Assembly: GCA_946965045.2 (NCBI GenBank)
Contig: OX337238.1
Location: 3,286,001-3,350,000, forward strand
Origin: Epithemia pelagica
Lineage: Eukaryota > Bacillariophyta > Bacillariophyceae > Surirellales > Surirellaceae
Length of the DNA: 64,000 bases
Direction of reading: 5' to 3'
Below, one piece after another: positions 9,941-20,400 of the stretch; position 1 is the stretch's first letter, and each line of letters starts with the position of its first letter. Under the pieces are notes generated by a model, which was not told the origin of the DNA, ran no database searches, and saw only the letters and a list, made by a program, of their open reading frames with translations. Both the position numbers and the translations under genes were made by a program.

Positions 9941-9951
9941 TCGAGGGCGAG
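9941..9951 (+). other. Copia-1 polypurine tract
   Basis: TCGAGGGCGAG lies directly before the 3' LTR, where the plus-strand primer is expected. It is purine-rich but interrupted. Confidence 0.5.
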
Positions 9952-10217
9952 TGTCACGGTACGACAAAGAACCGCCTCCTTTCATTCCAATCCAACTCAC
10001 CAAAATTTATCGCACCAAGAAATCGACCTCACCAAATCACCTTAGTTTAGCAAACATAACTTTCAGAACAACAAAATTTACATACAACACAATGATTCAC
10101 CTTTACACGCACCTCGACAATGGCGTACGGAACATTCGGAAATTTGGAATGCCACAGCGCCAAATTGCCAAAATTCACTCCCCATCGGAACGTTCCAAAA
10201 ACTCTCTAACAACGACA
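9952..10217 (+). repeat. Copia-1 3' LTR
   Basis: Second copy of the 266-bp LTR, followed at 10218-10222 by the GCACG target duplication. The host sequence resumes here as the displaced upstream flank of the Band-7 gene. Confidence 0.95.
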
Positions 10218-10222
10218 GCACG

Positions 10223-10339
10223 ACTGCAATCACGAATCGAAGGTTGCGAGCACGGCTGAACGATGGGCCGGCGCCCATGACAGAAACGCGACCACTCAAG
10301 GACAGACCGATTATCGATTATATTATAGACCCCTAATGC
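10223..10339. other. Displaced upstream flank of the Band-7 gene
   Basis: About 120 bp of host sequence between Copia-1 and hAT-1. By removal of Copia-1 it was originally contiguous with the region ending at 2865. No feature beyond the target-site half at 10340-10347. Confidence 0.5.
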
Positions 10340-10347
10340 CCTTCATC

Positions 10348-10450
10348 TATAGGTATCAAGTTTCATCGCCGAAGTTTCTCCGCCTAAACTTCGGCACCTA
10401 AGTTTCTCCGAAGTTTCATGACGCTGCTTTGGCCTTACCTAAGTTTCGGG
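10348..10450. repeat. hAT-1 left subterminal repeats
   Basis: A cluster of AAGTTTC, CCTAAACTT and CCTAAGTTT motifs in both orientations, mirrored near the right end at about 13296-13380. Confidence 0.7.
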
Positions 10451-10684
10451 TGGCCCTTTAAATATTTAGCCTATGTATTGAATCCTGTCTGTGAACGTTG
10501 GTGTCAACGTCCATATCTTCCGAGTGGTCTTTCGTGTGGATGTCCATTCTGCCAACCAAACATGATCTGCCGTCTCGAATCGACAGGAACCATGTACCAT
10601 GTACCCGCCTCCATCTTCATCCAACAACCAAACAAAAGTCGTGATTGCTGCTGTGGTGATCACTGACGAGCATTGATAACCATC

Positions 10685-13192
10685 ATGGACAACCTTACGG
10701 AGGTTGAGCAGGACGTTGGTACCTCCCCGTCATTTGCCAATATATCTCCATTGACAGACGACCAACAGCAGATGTTGGAGGCGCAGACGAACCAAAACGA
10801 TGTCAACGAGGTGGTTGCAGAGGATGTCGAAGAAGTGGCAGAAGTGCAAGTGCTGGTGGGAGCAAAGCGAAAGGTCAATCCTCCCAAAAAGAAGGCCAAT
10901 CAACTTGTCCGAGATCAATTCAAGATCGGGCCAGACCCCAACCGACAGGGGTATCTGGCCGTTGTATGCGTGCATTGTAAAGAGTTCCGATCCTGGAAAA
11001 CATTCAACGCGAGTGTTGCCTCCAACCACATTATCCACAAGTGTCGTAAAGTTCCTGCAACCATCAAAGACAGTTGTGAAGACGCGACACAAGCTTCAAA
11101 GCGGGCCAAGAAGCAACTCGGGTTGATTGTTGGTGGTCCATTGAGTCAAGAGTCGTCGGCTTCTGTCAGCAACAGCAGTGGCAGTGGTGAGAATGTTGTC
11201 AGCAATGGTAGTAGTTCCCGTAAGGCTCCATCCACCATCACCACCACCAAGAAACAGTCTTCGTCACAGCAATCATCCATGCTGCAGTTTGGCCACATTG
11301 TCAACGAAGTGACTGCAAACAAGGCAATCACAAAGTCCGTCGAAACGATGCTGGCACGTTTCGAACCACTCAACAGGGTTAGTGACCCATTCTTCCAGGA
11401 CGAGATGGTGTCACGTTGGGGAAAGGCTATTCTTCGACACCTTCCCAACCATCACGATACTGTATACAAGCGATTTGTTCTCCCCATTGATAGAAACTGT
11501 CGTGAGGAGCTGAAGCAAATGTTGCACAAGATTCAGGGTGGACTTACCATTGCTGCTGACGGTGTGACAGCAAATGGTACGAGTACCATTCTGTACACAG
11601 TCTCCAAGGGTCCAGTCACTATGTTTTGTAGAGCCACGAGACTTCGAAACGAAGCACATGTGGCTGATGCAGAGGTGGAGGACATGGTGGATTTTATGGA
11701 GACAGCACGTCGCGACTTTGATACATCAGTGGTTTGTGTTGCTTGTGACAACGCAGCCAACAATATTGTTAAAGGAGCATGTGAGAAGTACAGAGAACGC
11801 AACAAATCAGAACCTAGTATTCTCCATAACCGAGACTGTGCACACTGCATTGACCTGGTGGCCAAAGATCTGGCAAAGGTTCCATGCATTGAGTCAGTCC
11901 TGACCGATGCTCAGTTACTCATGGAGTTTTCCACAACAGACAACATCGATGGCATCCGGCACGAGCTTGTGCGAACTGGAGAGCTCCCTCGGTCTTGTGG
12001 TCATGTGACCAATTACTCCGACACCAGATTCAACAAAGTCGGCATGACACTCATGTCTATAACCAAACAGAGGCAGTTCTACGAGTGGTGCTGTAACAAT
12101 CCACCTATGTTCATGCAGTACTACAATACGAGGAACAAGAAGCGTCAGGAGAAGCTTGATGCTGCTCTCCGATTGGTCAATCGCGATTTCTGGGCGAAGC
12201 TTCATGTCCTAACTCAACTATTCCAAGTCATTGAACATGGAACGAAGCTGGTATCAAGTGAGAAATTCCCACTGTCAGCATACTACCCACTGGTTGTGGC
12301 AATGAGGAACGAGATTCACCAAGTCATGAAGAACAGTAGTGGAACACGATCTTTTGATTCTCTGTTTGCAGTGCCTGGGGCAAAAGAATCAATTTTCGAC
12401 AGTATTGATGTCCGCTTCAACTTCGCTGGTGTCCAACCCAATGGAAGGAAAGTTGGGCTACTTGACAAGTACCATGTGTGGGCGTATATTGTTGACCCAT
12501 TCCGCCCAATGATCCCATTCCGTCCGTTGCTTCCCTCCCTTGCTCGTTCTGTCCGAGAAGCAATCGACTTCTTTGTCCACGAGGATGGCTCAGCAACTCC
12601 AACAAACTCAGCAACTCCTCCTCCAGCTCCAGGTCCACCTCAATACAACCCAAACTATGACTATGGGGATGAAGATATTGCTGAGGTCCAACAAGCAATC
12701 CGTGAAATTGAGCGAGAATTGGAACCATCACAGAGCAACAAGACTGTTGTCGACAGGGAGCTTCGGTCGTACCTAGGTCGTTCTGGAGACTGGATTGACC
12801 TGTTCCACAAAGAAAAGGCACGGCCATCTATGGACAAGAATGCAGAAGAGTGTCAGCTGACCATTGAAATGGTTGCCAAATGGCTCGAAGACACGGGATG
12901 GTATCAAGGACGGATGGAGTTCTTCAGCATAGCACCGTCCACAAAGGTGTTTCCATTGCTGATTGAACCACTCCTATCTGTCAGGGCAACAGGGTCAATT
13001 TGTGTCGAGAGAGTTGCTAAACCTCTGAAAAATAATATTTGGAATAAACTTCGTGCATCGCTTGGCCAGGACAAGGCTGAGGTTTGCCTCAGGGTTGGGC
13101 TCAACCTACGGTATCTGCTGAACGTGCGGTCAACTATCCGCCAAGCAACCCATGAGCAATACCTTGATTGTGATCTCTTTGGATCTGTGTAA
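10685..13192 (+). CDS. hAT-1 transposase
   Basis: 835 residues from ATG 10685; four upstream residues are open but begin at TTG. An acidic N-terminus is followed by a BED-type zinc finger (about residues 92-121, CVHC ... HIIHKC), a Ser-rich linker, and an RNase-H-like core. Likely catalytic residues are D292 (AADGVTANG), D355 (VACDNAANN) and E775 in GSICVERVAKPL, matching the hAT C-terminal dimerisation block. It should bind the element's ends and cut and paste it in the nucleus. There are no internal stops. Confidence 0.85.
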   Translation: MDNLTEVEQDVGTSPSFANISPLTDDQQQMLEAQTNQNDVNEVVAEDVEEVAEVQVLVGAKRKVNPPKKKANQLVRDQFKIGPDPNRQGYLAVVCVHCKEFRSWKTFNASVASNHIIHKCRKVPATIKDSCEDATQASKRAKKQLGLIVGGPLSQESSASVSNSSGSGENVVSNGSSSRKAPSTITTTKKQSSSQQSSMLQFGHIVNEVTANKAITKSVETMLARFEPLNRVSDPFFQDEMVSRWGKAILRHLPNHHDTVYKRFVLPIDRNCREELKQMLHKIQGGLTIAADGVTANGTSTILYTVSKGPVTMFCRATRLRNEAHVADAEVEDMVDFMETARRDFDTSVVCVACDNAANNIVKGACEKYRERNKSEPSILHNRDCAHCIDLVAKDLAKVPCIESVLTDAQLLMEFSTTDNIDGIRHELVRTGELPRSCGHVTNYSDTRFNKVGMTLMSITKQRQFYEWCCNNPPMFMQYYNTRNKKRQEKLDAALRLVNRDFWAKLHVLTQLFQVIEHGTKLVSSEKFPLSAYYPLVVAMRNEIHQVMKNSSGTRSFDSLFAVPGAKESIFDSIDVRFNFAGVQPNGRKVGLLDKYHVWAYIVDPFRPMIPFRPLLPSLARSVREAIDFFVHEDGSATPTNSATPPPAPGPPQYNPNYDYGDEDIAEVQQAIREIERELEPSQSNKTVVDRELRSYLGRSGDWIDLFHKEKARPSMDKNAEECQLTIEMVAKWLEDTGWYQGRMEFFSIAPSTKVFPLLIEPLLSVRATGSICVERVAKPLKNNIWNKLRASLGQDKAEVCLRVGLNLRYLLNVRSTIRQATHEQYLDCDLFGSV

Positions 13193-13295
13193 GTCAATCA
13201 ATGGTTTACCTTTGATATAGACGAGGACCTGTTGTGTTGTTGGTCTTTATTACGTCTTACGAAAAAATGAGGGAAGGAGCCGTATTTCATAGCTA

Positions 13296-13380
13296 CCTAA
13301 ACTACCTAAACTTCAAAACCTAAGTTTCACCTAAACTTCTTTAGAAACTACACTAAAAATCTGAGTACCTAAGTTTGATA
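13296..13380. repeat. hAT-1 right subterminal repeats
   Basis: Repeated ACCTAAACT, CCTAAGTTTC and CACCTAAACTTC motifs close to the right end, mirroring the left end. Confidence 0.7.
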
Positions 13381-13394
13381 GCTATACCTTCATC

Positions 13395-13847
13395 CACTGT
13401 TTAGTCCTCGCCTTGGTAGTCTGGTTAGACTATTTTTGGCCCGGCGCGTCGGTCGACGTCTCCCTGCGGGGAGCGTGCGGCAGCGTTAAAATAGATATTT
13501 CCCTTTATTTTTGATTATATTATAGACATGCGAGAATTGGCAATCCAGTCCGTGATTGAGTGGAGAATGGGAAACGACGGGACCTTGAGAGGACACGTCC
13601 TCCTTTGTTGAATGTTGTGTGGCGTGTAACGAGCCATGGAAATTCAGGAGTGAGCCGTTCGACGCAGTTGGATCAACTTCATTTCGACTCTTGTGGTGGT
13701 TGGTTCCCCATCCAATTTGTTCAAGAAATCGTGTCAGGCAGTGCCGATGGCCTTGGTGCGTCATTGGTCCACTTTGTGCGTCATACAATCATGACTGGCA
13801 AGCTCGAACAAGTGTTTCAGCAACAGAGACCATATGTCTACCAATCA
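13395..13847. other. Kelch K2 3' flank, homologous to K4 and K5 3' flanks
   Basis: No gene of its own. Blocks such as GATGGGAAACGACGG-like sequence, GTGAGCCGTTC, and CAAGCTCGAACAAGTGTTTCA followed by CTACCAATCA recur downstream of K4 (about 29690-29770) and K5 (about 31695-31905). The duplicated unit therefore includes the 3' flank. Confidence 0.65.
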
Positions 13848-15011
13848 TTAGTCTATTGTGTCCATGTACGAAATAGACTGGCGTTGGAGTGACTGGATTT
13901 GTGGAACAGAGCAATCCAACAATCGTTGGAACAAGAAGGACTCCTTGTCGACGAATGCAAGTCGTTTGTACCAAAGGCACCCATGACGGTGAAGGTCAGT
14001 GTCGTCCGAATCGTCCAAAATAATCTTTCCCTTGGAATTGGTGAAAACGCGTGTCATAGCACAAGGCGAGAAAGGGTCCCACGAATCGGATTGGTATTCA
14101 AATTTCCATGAAATGTTTCGCTTCGTATCCAGAACCTCAACAAAACGATCCGCAAACAACAAACAGTGTCCAACTCGGACCACATCTGAACTTGTAATGT
14201 TCCCAAGATTCCGATCCCCGTGAACGATCCATGTCATGGTGGAGGTCGATAAAGTCTCTTTCGACTGGACATAAGTAGTATTCAAACCGGGTGGATCAAA
14301 ATCCAGATATTCCACGGAATGACCAAGAACCGTCGAACCTTTACATTCCCCACCAACGACGTAGACACGATTCTGCACAACCTCCATCCCGAAGGAATGT
14401 CGCGCATAATTGAGATCGGGTCCAGGAAAGGACACGGATGAATGAGGGGAATGTGTATCAATGATTTCCACCGAAGCAATGGGGTCTTGTTGGTGAGTTA
14501 TTCCACCGGCCACAACAATAAACCAGTCTTGGACTGAGACAGCTTTGGCGAGCACTCGCGGTATGCCAAGACAGCACGGAAACGGTTTCCATGTCTTGTC
14601 GTCTTCGTTGTCAGTTGAGGTCCTTGGCTCCAACAAATCCTGGATTGATACTCTTTTGATCGTTTTTAACGGCTTGCCATCAGAATTTATTCCACCAATC
14701 ACATAGATATGGTCACCAGCCACCACACTTGTCAAGTATGTTCTTGCTTCGGGCATAGAGGGCCCTTTGCTCCAGCGTTTGGTTTCAACATGCCAAACAT
14801 CCACACAAGTCACGGCCGAGCGTCCTTCGCGGCCTCCCAATACTACAATCGTCGGTTCTTGGGTCTTGTCAGGATGACGAACGGTAACCAAGGAACAACC
14901 AGTTCTTTTATGTTCCAACGGTGAGCTTGGTCGTCGCAGTCCAATGTCGTTATCGTTGTCATTCAAGAACACGAGTCCTGACAAACGCGCTTCTTCCTGC
15001 AGCCAGCTCAT
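13848..15011 (-). CDS. Kelch-repeat protein K2 (intact)
   Basis: 387 residues from ATG 15011 (MSWLQEEARLSGLVFL). Kelch blades are seen as IVVLGG, YVIGG, IVVAGG and YVVGG, followed by the LDTKRNISW block and the LVDKESFLFQRLL/PQIQSL tail. It is closest to K4 and K5, with long identical segments such as SVEIIDTHSP and SFGMEVVQNRVYVVGG. A propeller-like scaffold is likely; the partner is unknown. Upstream lies a flank conserved with K3-K5. Confidence 0.88.
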   Translation of the reverse strand: MSWLQEEARLSGLVFLNDNDNDIGLRRPSSPLEHKRTGCSLVTVRHPDKTQEPTIVVLGGREGRSAVTCVDVWHVETKRWSKGPSMPEARTYLTSVVAGDHIYVIGGINSDGKPLKTIKRVSIQDLLEPRTSTDNEDDKTWKPFPCCLGIPRVLAKAVSVQDWFIVVAGGITHQQDPIASVEIIDTHSPHSSVSFPGPDLNYARHSFGMEVVQNRVYVVGGECKGSTVLGHSVEYLDFDPPGLNTTYVQSKETLSTSTMTWIVHGDRNLGNITSSDVVRVGHCLLFADRFVEVLDTKRNISWKFEYQSDSWDPFSPCAMTRVFTNSKGKIILDDSDDTDLHRHGCLWYKRLAFVDKESFLFQRLLDCSVPQIQSLQRQSISYMDTID

Positions 15012-15116
15012 GTTTCGCTAACATTATGGGGACGATATTTGAACTGTTGGCGGATTGTGATTTGTGTCCAATCCAATCCGTTTGTTTCTCTGGTCCGAAT
15101 GCGCGTTCTGTGGCAC

Positions 15117-15240
15117 GAATCGAACGGTTTCGCGCAAGTGTGTTTTTGAAAACGCATCCTTGAACTTTCGACGGCGCACGATTCTTCTCGTCTGAGGGTT
15201 TCAAGAGATGCACAACCGCTGCGCACGGAGCGAGGCCAGC
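15117..15240 (-). promoter_or_regulatory. Conserved 5' flank of K2
   Basis: The block GGCGCACGATTCTTCTCG followed by GATGCACAACCG and GCGCACGGAGCGA lies 100-230 bp upstream of the K2 start. Matching blocks lie at similar distances upstream of K4 and K5, and a weaker one upstream of K3. Conservation in all these copies suggests promoter or 5' UTR function, but recent duplication alone could explain it. Confidence 0.45.
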
Positions 15241-15299
15241 AAAAGGAGGTGCATAGGATTCCAAGAAGTCCAGGGTTCGTTGCCGCGAGGAGAATGGCA

Positions 15300-16675
15300 A
15301 GAACTCCTCTCGCATATCAAGTCTTTTTTTTGTTCCACAATTCAAACGTCAGAGCATGAGCATGACTGGAAGCGCTCCAGCATTGGTTTGGTTTGGTGCG
15401 TATCCTTTTCCAAGGGCTTGTGCATGGCAAAAATGGAAGCAGTCGGAGGCTGGTGGACGCCCATCTCTCGCAGATCGTGTCCTCTTAGGGGTTCCCCACA
15501 CCAAACTCACGAGCGTCACAGAGCTGTGGATCGTTTCGTTCCGGGGGCCGTTTCCACTGGAACATGGTTCTTGCTTGCATCCTACAGTGGTTTGGCGTTG
15601 TGTGTCGGTGGTTCTTTTTCACCAGCGCAAGGCAGATGGCAGAGAAACGAGAGCAGAGAACGAGGCTGGTGGATTTCAGCTCTCGTCTCTCGTGTCCTCG
15701 TCGTTGGTTTCCCCCAACTAAAATCCACAAGGACGTTCCAGAACATATGAGAGATTTCTGCTTTCATCGCTCCAATATTTGATTTGGTGTGGGTCGTTTC
15801 CGAACATAACGGGACCTCCAAGACAGGGGCGCAAATTGGAACCAGAGATGAAATCAATCGTCGTGGTGGCTCCAAAAGACTCCACAGCGCCTGTGCCCAA
15901 TAATACGAGCCAAAGATGAAAACAATGTCGTGGTCGTTCCACAGATTTCACCGCCAGTGTTCTGGTGCCAAGAAGAAGAAGAATACCTGGTCTGGAACCT
16001 GCAGTGCTGTTTGGTTTCTCTTCTTCTTCTTCTTCTTCTTCTTCTTCTTCTTCTTCTCCAGGAACCACAACCAGGTCGCTTGCTGCTCCTTTCTGTTTCG
16101 TCGCACTATTAATGTGGAGAGTGTGAGCCTTGCACGATCATTGCAGTGGTGAGTCTTTCCAAACCACCCCGAACGGATTCATTCTTGTGCAGGAGAACGT
16201 GACAGTCGCAACTTAACCTCCATGGACTGGTGTGGTTGGTTGGTGGTGTTTTGCAACTGTGCAAGTCCTGTTCCGAGCTGGAGGACTACCGAAAGGGGTG
16301 CGGCGGTTGCTCCAGTCGCGACTCCACCAATGGAGAAGAACAAGAGCTTCTTTTGCCTTGTGTGTCTGTCCCGAGAGTGTTTTTTCTGGTCTGGAAGGGA
16401 GAGCCATTCCTCACAGTTCGGCCTTGTTGCAGAGAGAAACGCCACACGGAAAGAGCATTGTCTGGAACGAAAAGAGTTCAGGTCAACTGTGCCATGCACA
16501 TGCATCCTCTATCCTCTCCACAAAACGAGATTTTGAAGTTTCAAAATGTGGCGATCGCCAACCCCAAAAGCATCAGTCGCCGGGCGCGCACGACCATGAC
16601 ATGGCTTGGTCGTGGTTGTACGGTTCGGTCGCGGTTGTAACTTCCTCTTCCGAATCGCACACAAACAACCACACC
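15300..16675. repeat. Duplicated non-coding spacer, copy 1
   Basis: No convincing gene. The segment matches about 34060-35260 in the same orientation at scattered blocks: the CGCTCCAG ... TTTGGTTTGGTTG region, GGCTGGTGGAC, GTGGTTTGGTTG/GTGGTTTGGCGT, TGGTTGCTCCAGT, TCCTCTTCCGAATCGCAC and CGCCGGGCGCGC. This is a diverged segmental duplication tied to the Kelch cluster, with the end block also present at about 31500-31600. Confidence 0.6.
16021..16056. repeat. (TTC)n microsatellite
   Basis: An uninterrupted trinucleotide run inside the spacer. It gives spurious poly-Glu and poly-Leu/Phe open frames. Confidence 0.9.
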
Positions 16676-16680
16676 ATGGG

Positions 16681-17448
16681 ACTTAATGTATGTAGAAAAC
16701 TAACGTAAGACGTGATGGTTAGTGCTCTGAACTTCTGTAGTCAACCAGTTCACTCGGTACACGATGGGGCCCTCACCTTGTACTAGGTTAGTATGGTTGA
16801 CTCCTTCCTAAAGGTTGCTTACAACTTTCAGGTTTTTATAAGAAGTGAGCTTATTCTATCGAAAGTGTTTGTTTCTCATGATTGCTCTTTCATTACTTCC
16901 TTTCAGTCATAAAGAGTTTACTTTTCCCGAATCGTTGGGCCCGGTGAAGAAACATCTTTGACTTCTAGGTAAGGCGCTACAGACGCTCTACGTTTAGGGA
17001 CTAATGGAACCTGTTCTCTTAGTGCATAGAACCTGTTCCATATACTCAAACTGTGAGGGATAGAGGCGGAACTATTGGCTTGAACCGAGTATCCATGATC
17101 CTTTGGTGAATCTTGTTGTAAGTTGGAGACGTGTATGTTTTAGGTGAGACATAGCCTGGACTTTGCTTCCGAGTGGAGCTCGTCCGGCTTTTGCCTGTCG
17201 TAGATAGTAGTGGGCATATGTAAATGTGTATCACAAAACACCAGGGTTATTCAGAGAGGGAACATTGTGCCGCAGGCTCGGACATGTCACATACATGGGC
17301 ACAGCTTCGTCAGCCGTCCACGCACGTGTTCGCACAAGCTTGCAGGACAGATGGCACAGCTATGTCATGGTAGACGTGTACTCTCATAGAGTCTAGGTGT
17401 TGTTCTTCGAAAGGAAGTTCTAGGTCTATAGCTAGCCGTACTTTAACT
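16681..17448 (-). repeat. Copia-2 3' LTR
   Basis: 768-bp LTR. On the plus strand it starts ACTTAATG and ends CTTTAACT, so it lacks the usual TG...CA ends. It differs from the other LTR at about 17389 (CATAGAG versus CATAAAG) and about 17415 (AAGGAAG versus AAGGTAG). Confidence 0.92.
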
Positions 17449-17458
17449 CTCCCTCTCA
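17449..17458 (-). other. Copia-2 polypurine tract
   Basis: On the minus strand a GAGAGGGAG tract abuts the 3' LTR, at the expected place for plus-strand priming. Confidence 0.55.
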
Positions 17459-17497
17459 TGGAGTGATTGGGGAATTACGACATGCCGTAGACTCAGT

Positions 17498-20400
17498 TTA
17501 CCATCCTTGATTGAGCTTACGGCACTTTTCGAAGAGTTCCCGAGTTTGGCACTTGGTGAAATAATCTGCCCTTTGTTCCTCGGTTCCTACCATGCTTACC
17601 TTCACTCCGCCTGGGTGATCACCTACATGTTCCCAGAAGAAGTGTAAGTACGTGTTGAAGTGTTTTGTCCTAGGTGTCAATCTTTGCTTAGTTGCAAGAT
17701 AGAAGGCACCTGTATTGTCTTCAAATACTTCAGAGAAGATGGTTGGCTTCTCAAATGGCAGGTCTAGGTTTGCTAGAAGTTCCTCTATCACGCGTCTCGT
17801 AGCTATCACACTTCGCATGGCTTGGGAGAGAGCGTGGTACTCGGCTTGGAGGGTACTTAGTGCAACTGATGATTGTAGCTGCGACCGCCAAATAAGAGGA
17901 CACCCACAAAAGCTAAGAATGTAACCAGTCCTGGACTTAGCACTTACTGGGTTGTCTTGAGGCTCCCTTCCATGTAGTCCTGCGAAATCGGCATCTACAT
18001 AGCAATCTAGCTTGAAATCTTTAGTTGGCGTAAAGATGGTTCCTTTATCCTTGGTGCGTGCTAGATAGCGCACTATGGTTTTCACTGCTGCCGCATGTGA
18101 TTTCTTCGGATTAGAGTTGAATCGTGCTACTTGGCTCACAGCGAAGGCTATATCTGGTCGGGTGTTAGTTGCAAGGTACAGTAACATTCCCACGATAGAG
18201 CTGTATTGCCATTTCTCTTTCATGGGTTCCCCATCAGGATCGCTTCCCAATGCTAATTGTGTAGCAGGGGTCCAATTCGGGTTGCAGTCCTGCATATTGG
18301 TAGCGTCAATTACCTTGTTGATAAGTCCCTTTTGAGTCATGGTGATCGAATTGGTCTTTTCATCTCGGACAAAGTTGATCCCCAAATAATTGGTGAAATT
18401 TCCTTCTTTTTCCAGTGATAAGCCCTTTTTCTTCAATCGTTCAACTAGTTCGTCAATTAAGGTAATTGTAGGTGCGCACACTCCACAGTCGTCTACCCAT
18501 AGAAAGATGATTATGTTTTCCTTGTACAGTAAACATTGGTCGTGTTTACTCATTTGGAATCCGTCTTCCTTGAGGGCCTGTATTAGGTGGTCATACCACA
18601 GTCTAGGTGCCGATGACAATCCATAGAGGCTTTTGACCAACCTAAGGCATGTAGTTCCTTTTAACGATGATCGAAATCCTCTAGGCAGATGGATCCATAC
18701 GGGTTCATTCAAAGTGGCTTGCACGAAAGCATTATTGAAGTCAATGCATGCAAGTTCCCATCCTAGAATCAGACTGAGGGTGAGTACGATGCGAATAGTG
18801 CTCCAGTTGACTACAGGGGAATAGTTCTCTTGCTCTGACTCCTGGAGGTCACCGCGAACGCAATATCGTGCTTTGAACTTGGAAATTTCTCCGTCAGGGG
18901 TTCTTTTGCGTTTGAACACCCAGGTACCGGGTAAAATTCGCGTAGTTGCTTCACTCTGCGGCACCTCTACCCATGTTCCCTTTTCTTCTAGTTCTCGGAT
19001 TTCTTTGCTGGCTGCAGCCTGCCACTTGGTGAGATCCTTATCTCGCATAGCTTCATCATAACTGAGGGTGTCAGGATCTGATAAGGAAGCTTTCATCATG
19101 GAGAGAAGGTCACTAGACTGGACAGAGGCTGGGAAACTACATAGGTCTTGCACATAGCGTTTGGGCGGTCGAATAGTTCGTCCGGAACGCCTAGACACCA
19201 TAGTTGGACCAGGTGTAGGAGCTGGAGTAGGGATGCGAGGCGATTGTGGTTGCTCCCTCTGAGGAGTGGATGGCTCGAAAGAAGGGGGTGCAGGCAAAGA
19301 AGGGGTCATAGGAGAAGGTTGCTCTGCGATAGTAGGTAGTTTGGTAGGAGTGGTACGGACTGTTTCCCTCTGAGAAAGGGGCGTCGATGGAGAAAGAGGG
19401 GTTACTCCCTCTGACAACGGCACCGGTTTCTCGCCTGGAGCAGAGCCAGGAGTATTAAGAGGGTAGATACCAGGAGAGTTAGAATGACTAGGGAGGACGG
19501 AAGGAGGGTCGTGAGTCTCAATAGATCGAGTTACAGTGGTCTGTTTGTTGCCAAAGTCGGAATGATGTAGAACATCATGTGGAGCTGGAGACTCATAGTC
19601 TAGATCATCATCGTCCTCAATGTATTGGTAGTGTGAGTCACCAAAAAGTCGGTCCCATTCGTGACTGGTAAGGTCAGGAAGGTCTTCAACGGATGTGGCA
19701 ATTGTACTAAACCAGTCGTCGAAGACAACGTGGAATTGAGGGGTAATATACCCCGTATTGGGGTTGAGTACCAGTGGTACAGTTGTAGCATGACGGGTAC
19801 TTAGGCCCATGAGAATTCCTCGCGTGGAGCGGGGCTTCCATCGTGGAAGCTTCTTACCGTCAGCCATGGCTTTGTCCAATACATAGACGGGACAACCCCA
19901 CACATGTAAGTCATGGAATTTCCGTTGCTCCCATCTTGTTCGTGTAAACAAGTCATGGGGACTTATGCCTGTGTCGAGGCTTGGAACATGGTTACTTAAG
20001 AAAGTTGCATGTGCGACTGCCATTGGCCATAGAGAAGGATCAGCCATTTCGGGCCATTGTATGGCCGCGTGTAGCATCATCGTTCTTGCTATAGACATAA
20101 TGGTTTGTATTGCACGTTCGGCTATACCGGCATGGTGATGTGCCCCAACTCCCGCAAATCGATAAGTTTGTGCAAAATTTTGTAGGGACTCCGTATATTT
20201 AGCCGATGTAAAGGCAGAACCATTGTCAGTTAGGTACTGTAGGGGCACAACTCCCACATCTCTACAGAAAAGTTCGAATGAGTCTTTTACTCGTAGGGTC
20301 TCATGGGTGTTTAGATGACTCTGGAACCCAATCCAGGTGTACCCCGAAGCGTGGTCTACAAAGATTGCGCCGCCCATGTACAGGTCGGAAGATTTTGACT

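Larger units (their letters stand above)
2866..10217 (+). mobile_element. Copia-1: Ty1/copia LTR retrotransposon with target duplication
   Basis: A 7,352-bp element with two direct 266-bp LTRs (2866-3131 and 9952-10217) that I read as identical, starting TGTCACGG and ending ACGACA. The 5-bp target duplication GCACG flanks it exactly at 2861-2865 and 10218-10222. Internal order is primer-binding site, gag, protease, integrase, reverse transcriptase, RNase H, purine tract, which is the copia order. Identical LTRs mean a recent insertion. Gag and pol are in different frames and the very end of pol is frameshifted, so this copy may need frameshifting or a helper element. Confidence 0.95.
10348..13386 (+). 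mobile_element. hAT-1: complete hAT-type DNA transposon
   Basis: A 3,039-bp element flanked by the 8-bp target duplication CCTTCATC (10340-10347 and 13387-13394), the size typical of hAT elements. The ends are short imperfect inverted repeats: TATAGGTATCAA on the left and the complement of TATAGCTATCAA on the right. Both subterminal regions carry many copies of CCTAAGTTT or its complement, a pattern expected of transposase-binding sites. It contains a single uninterrupted transposase gene, so it could be autonomous. Confidence 0.9.
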
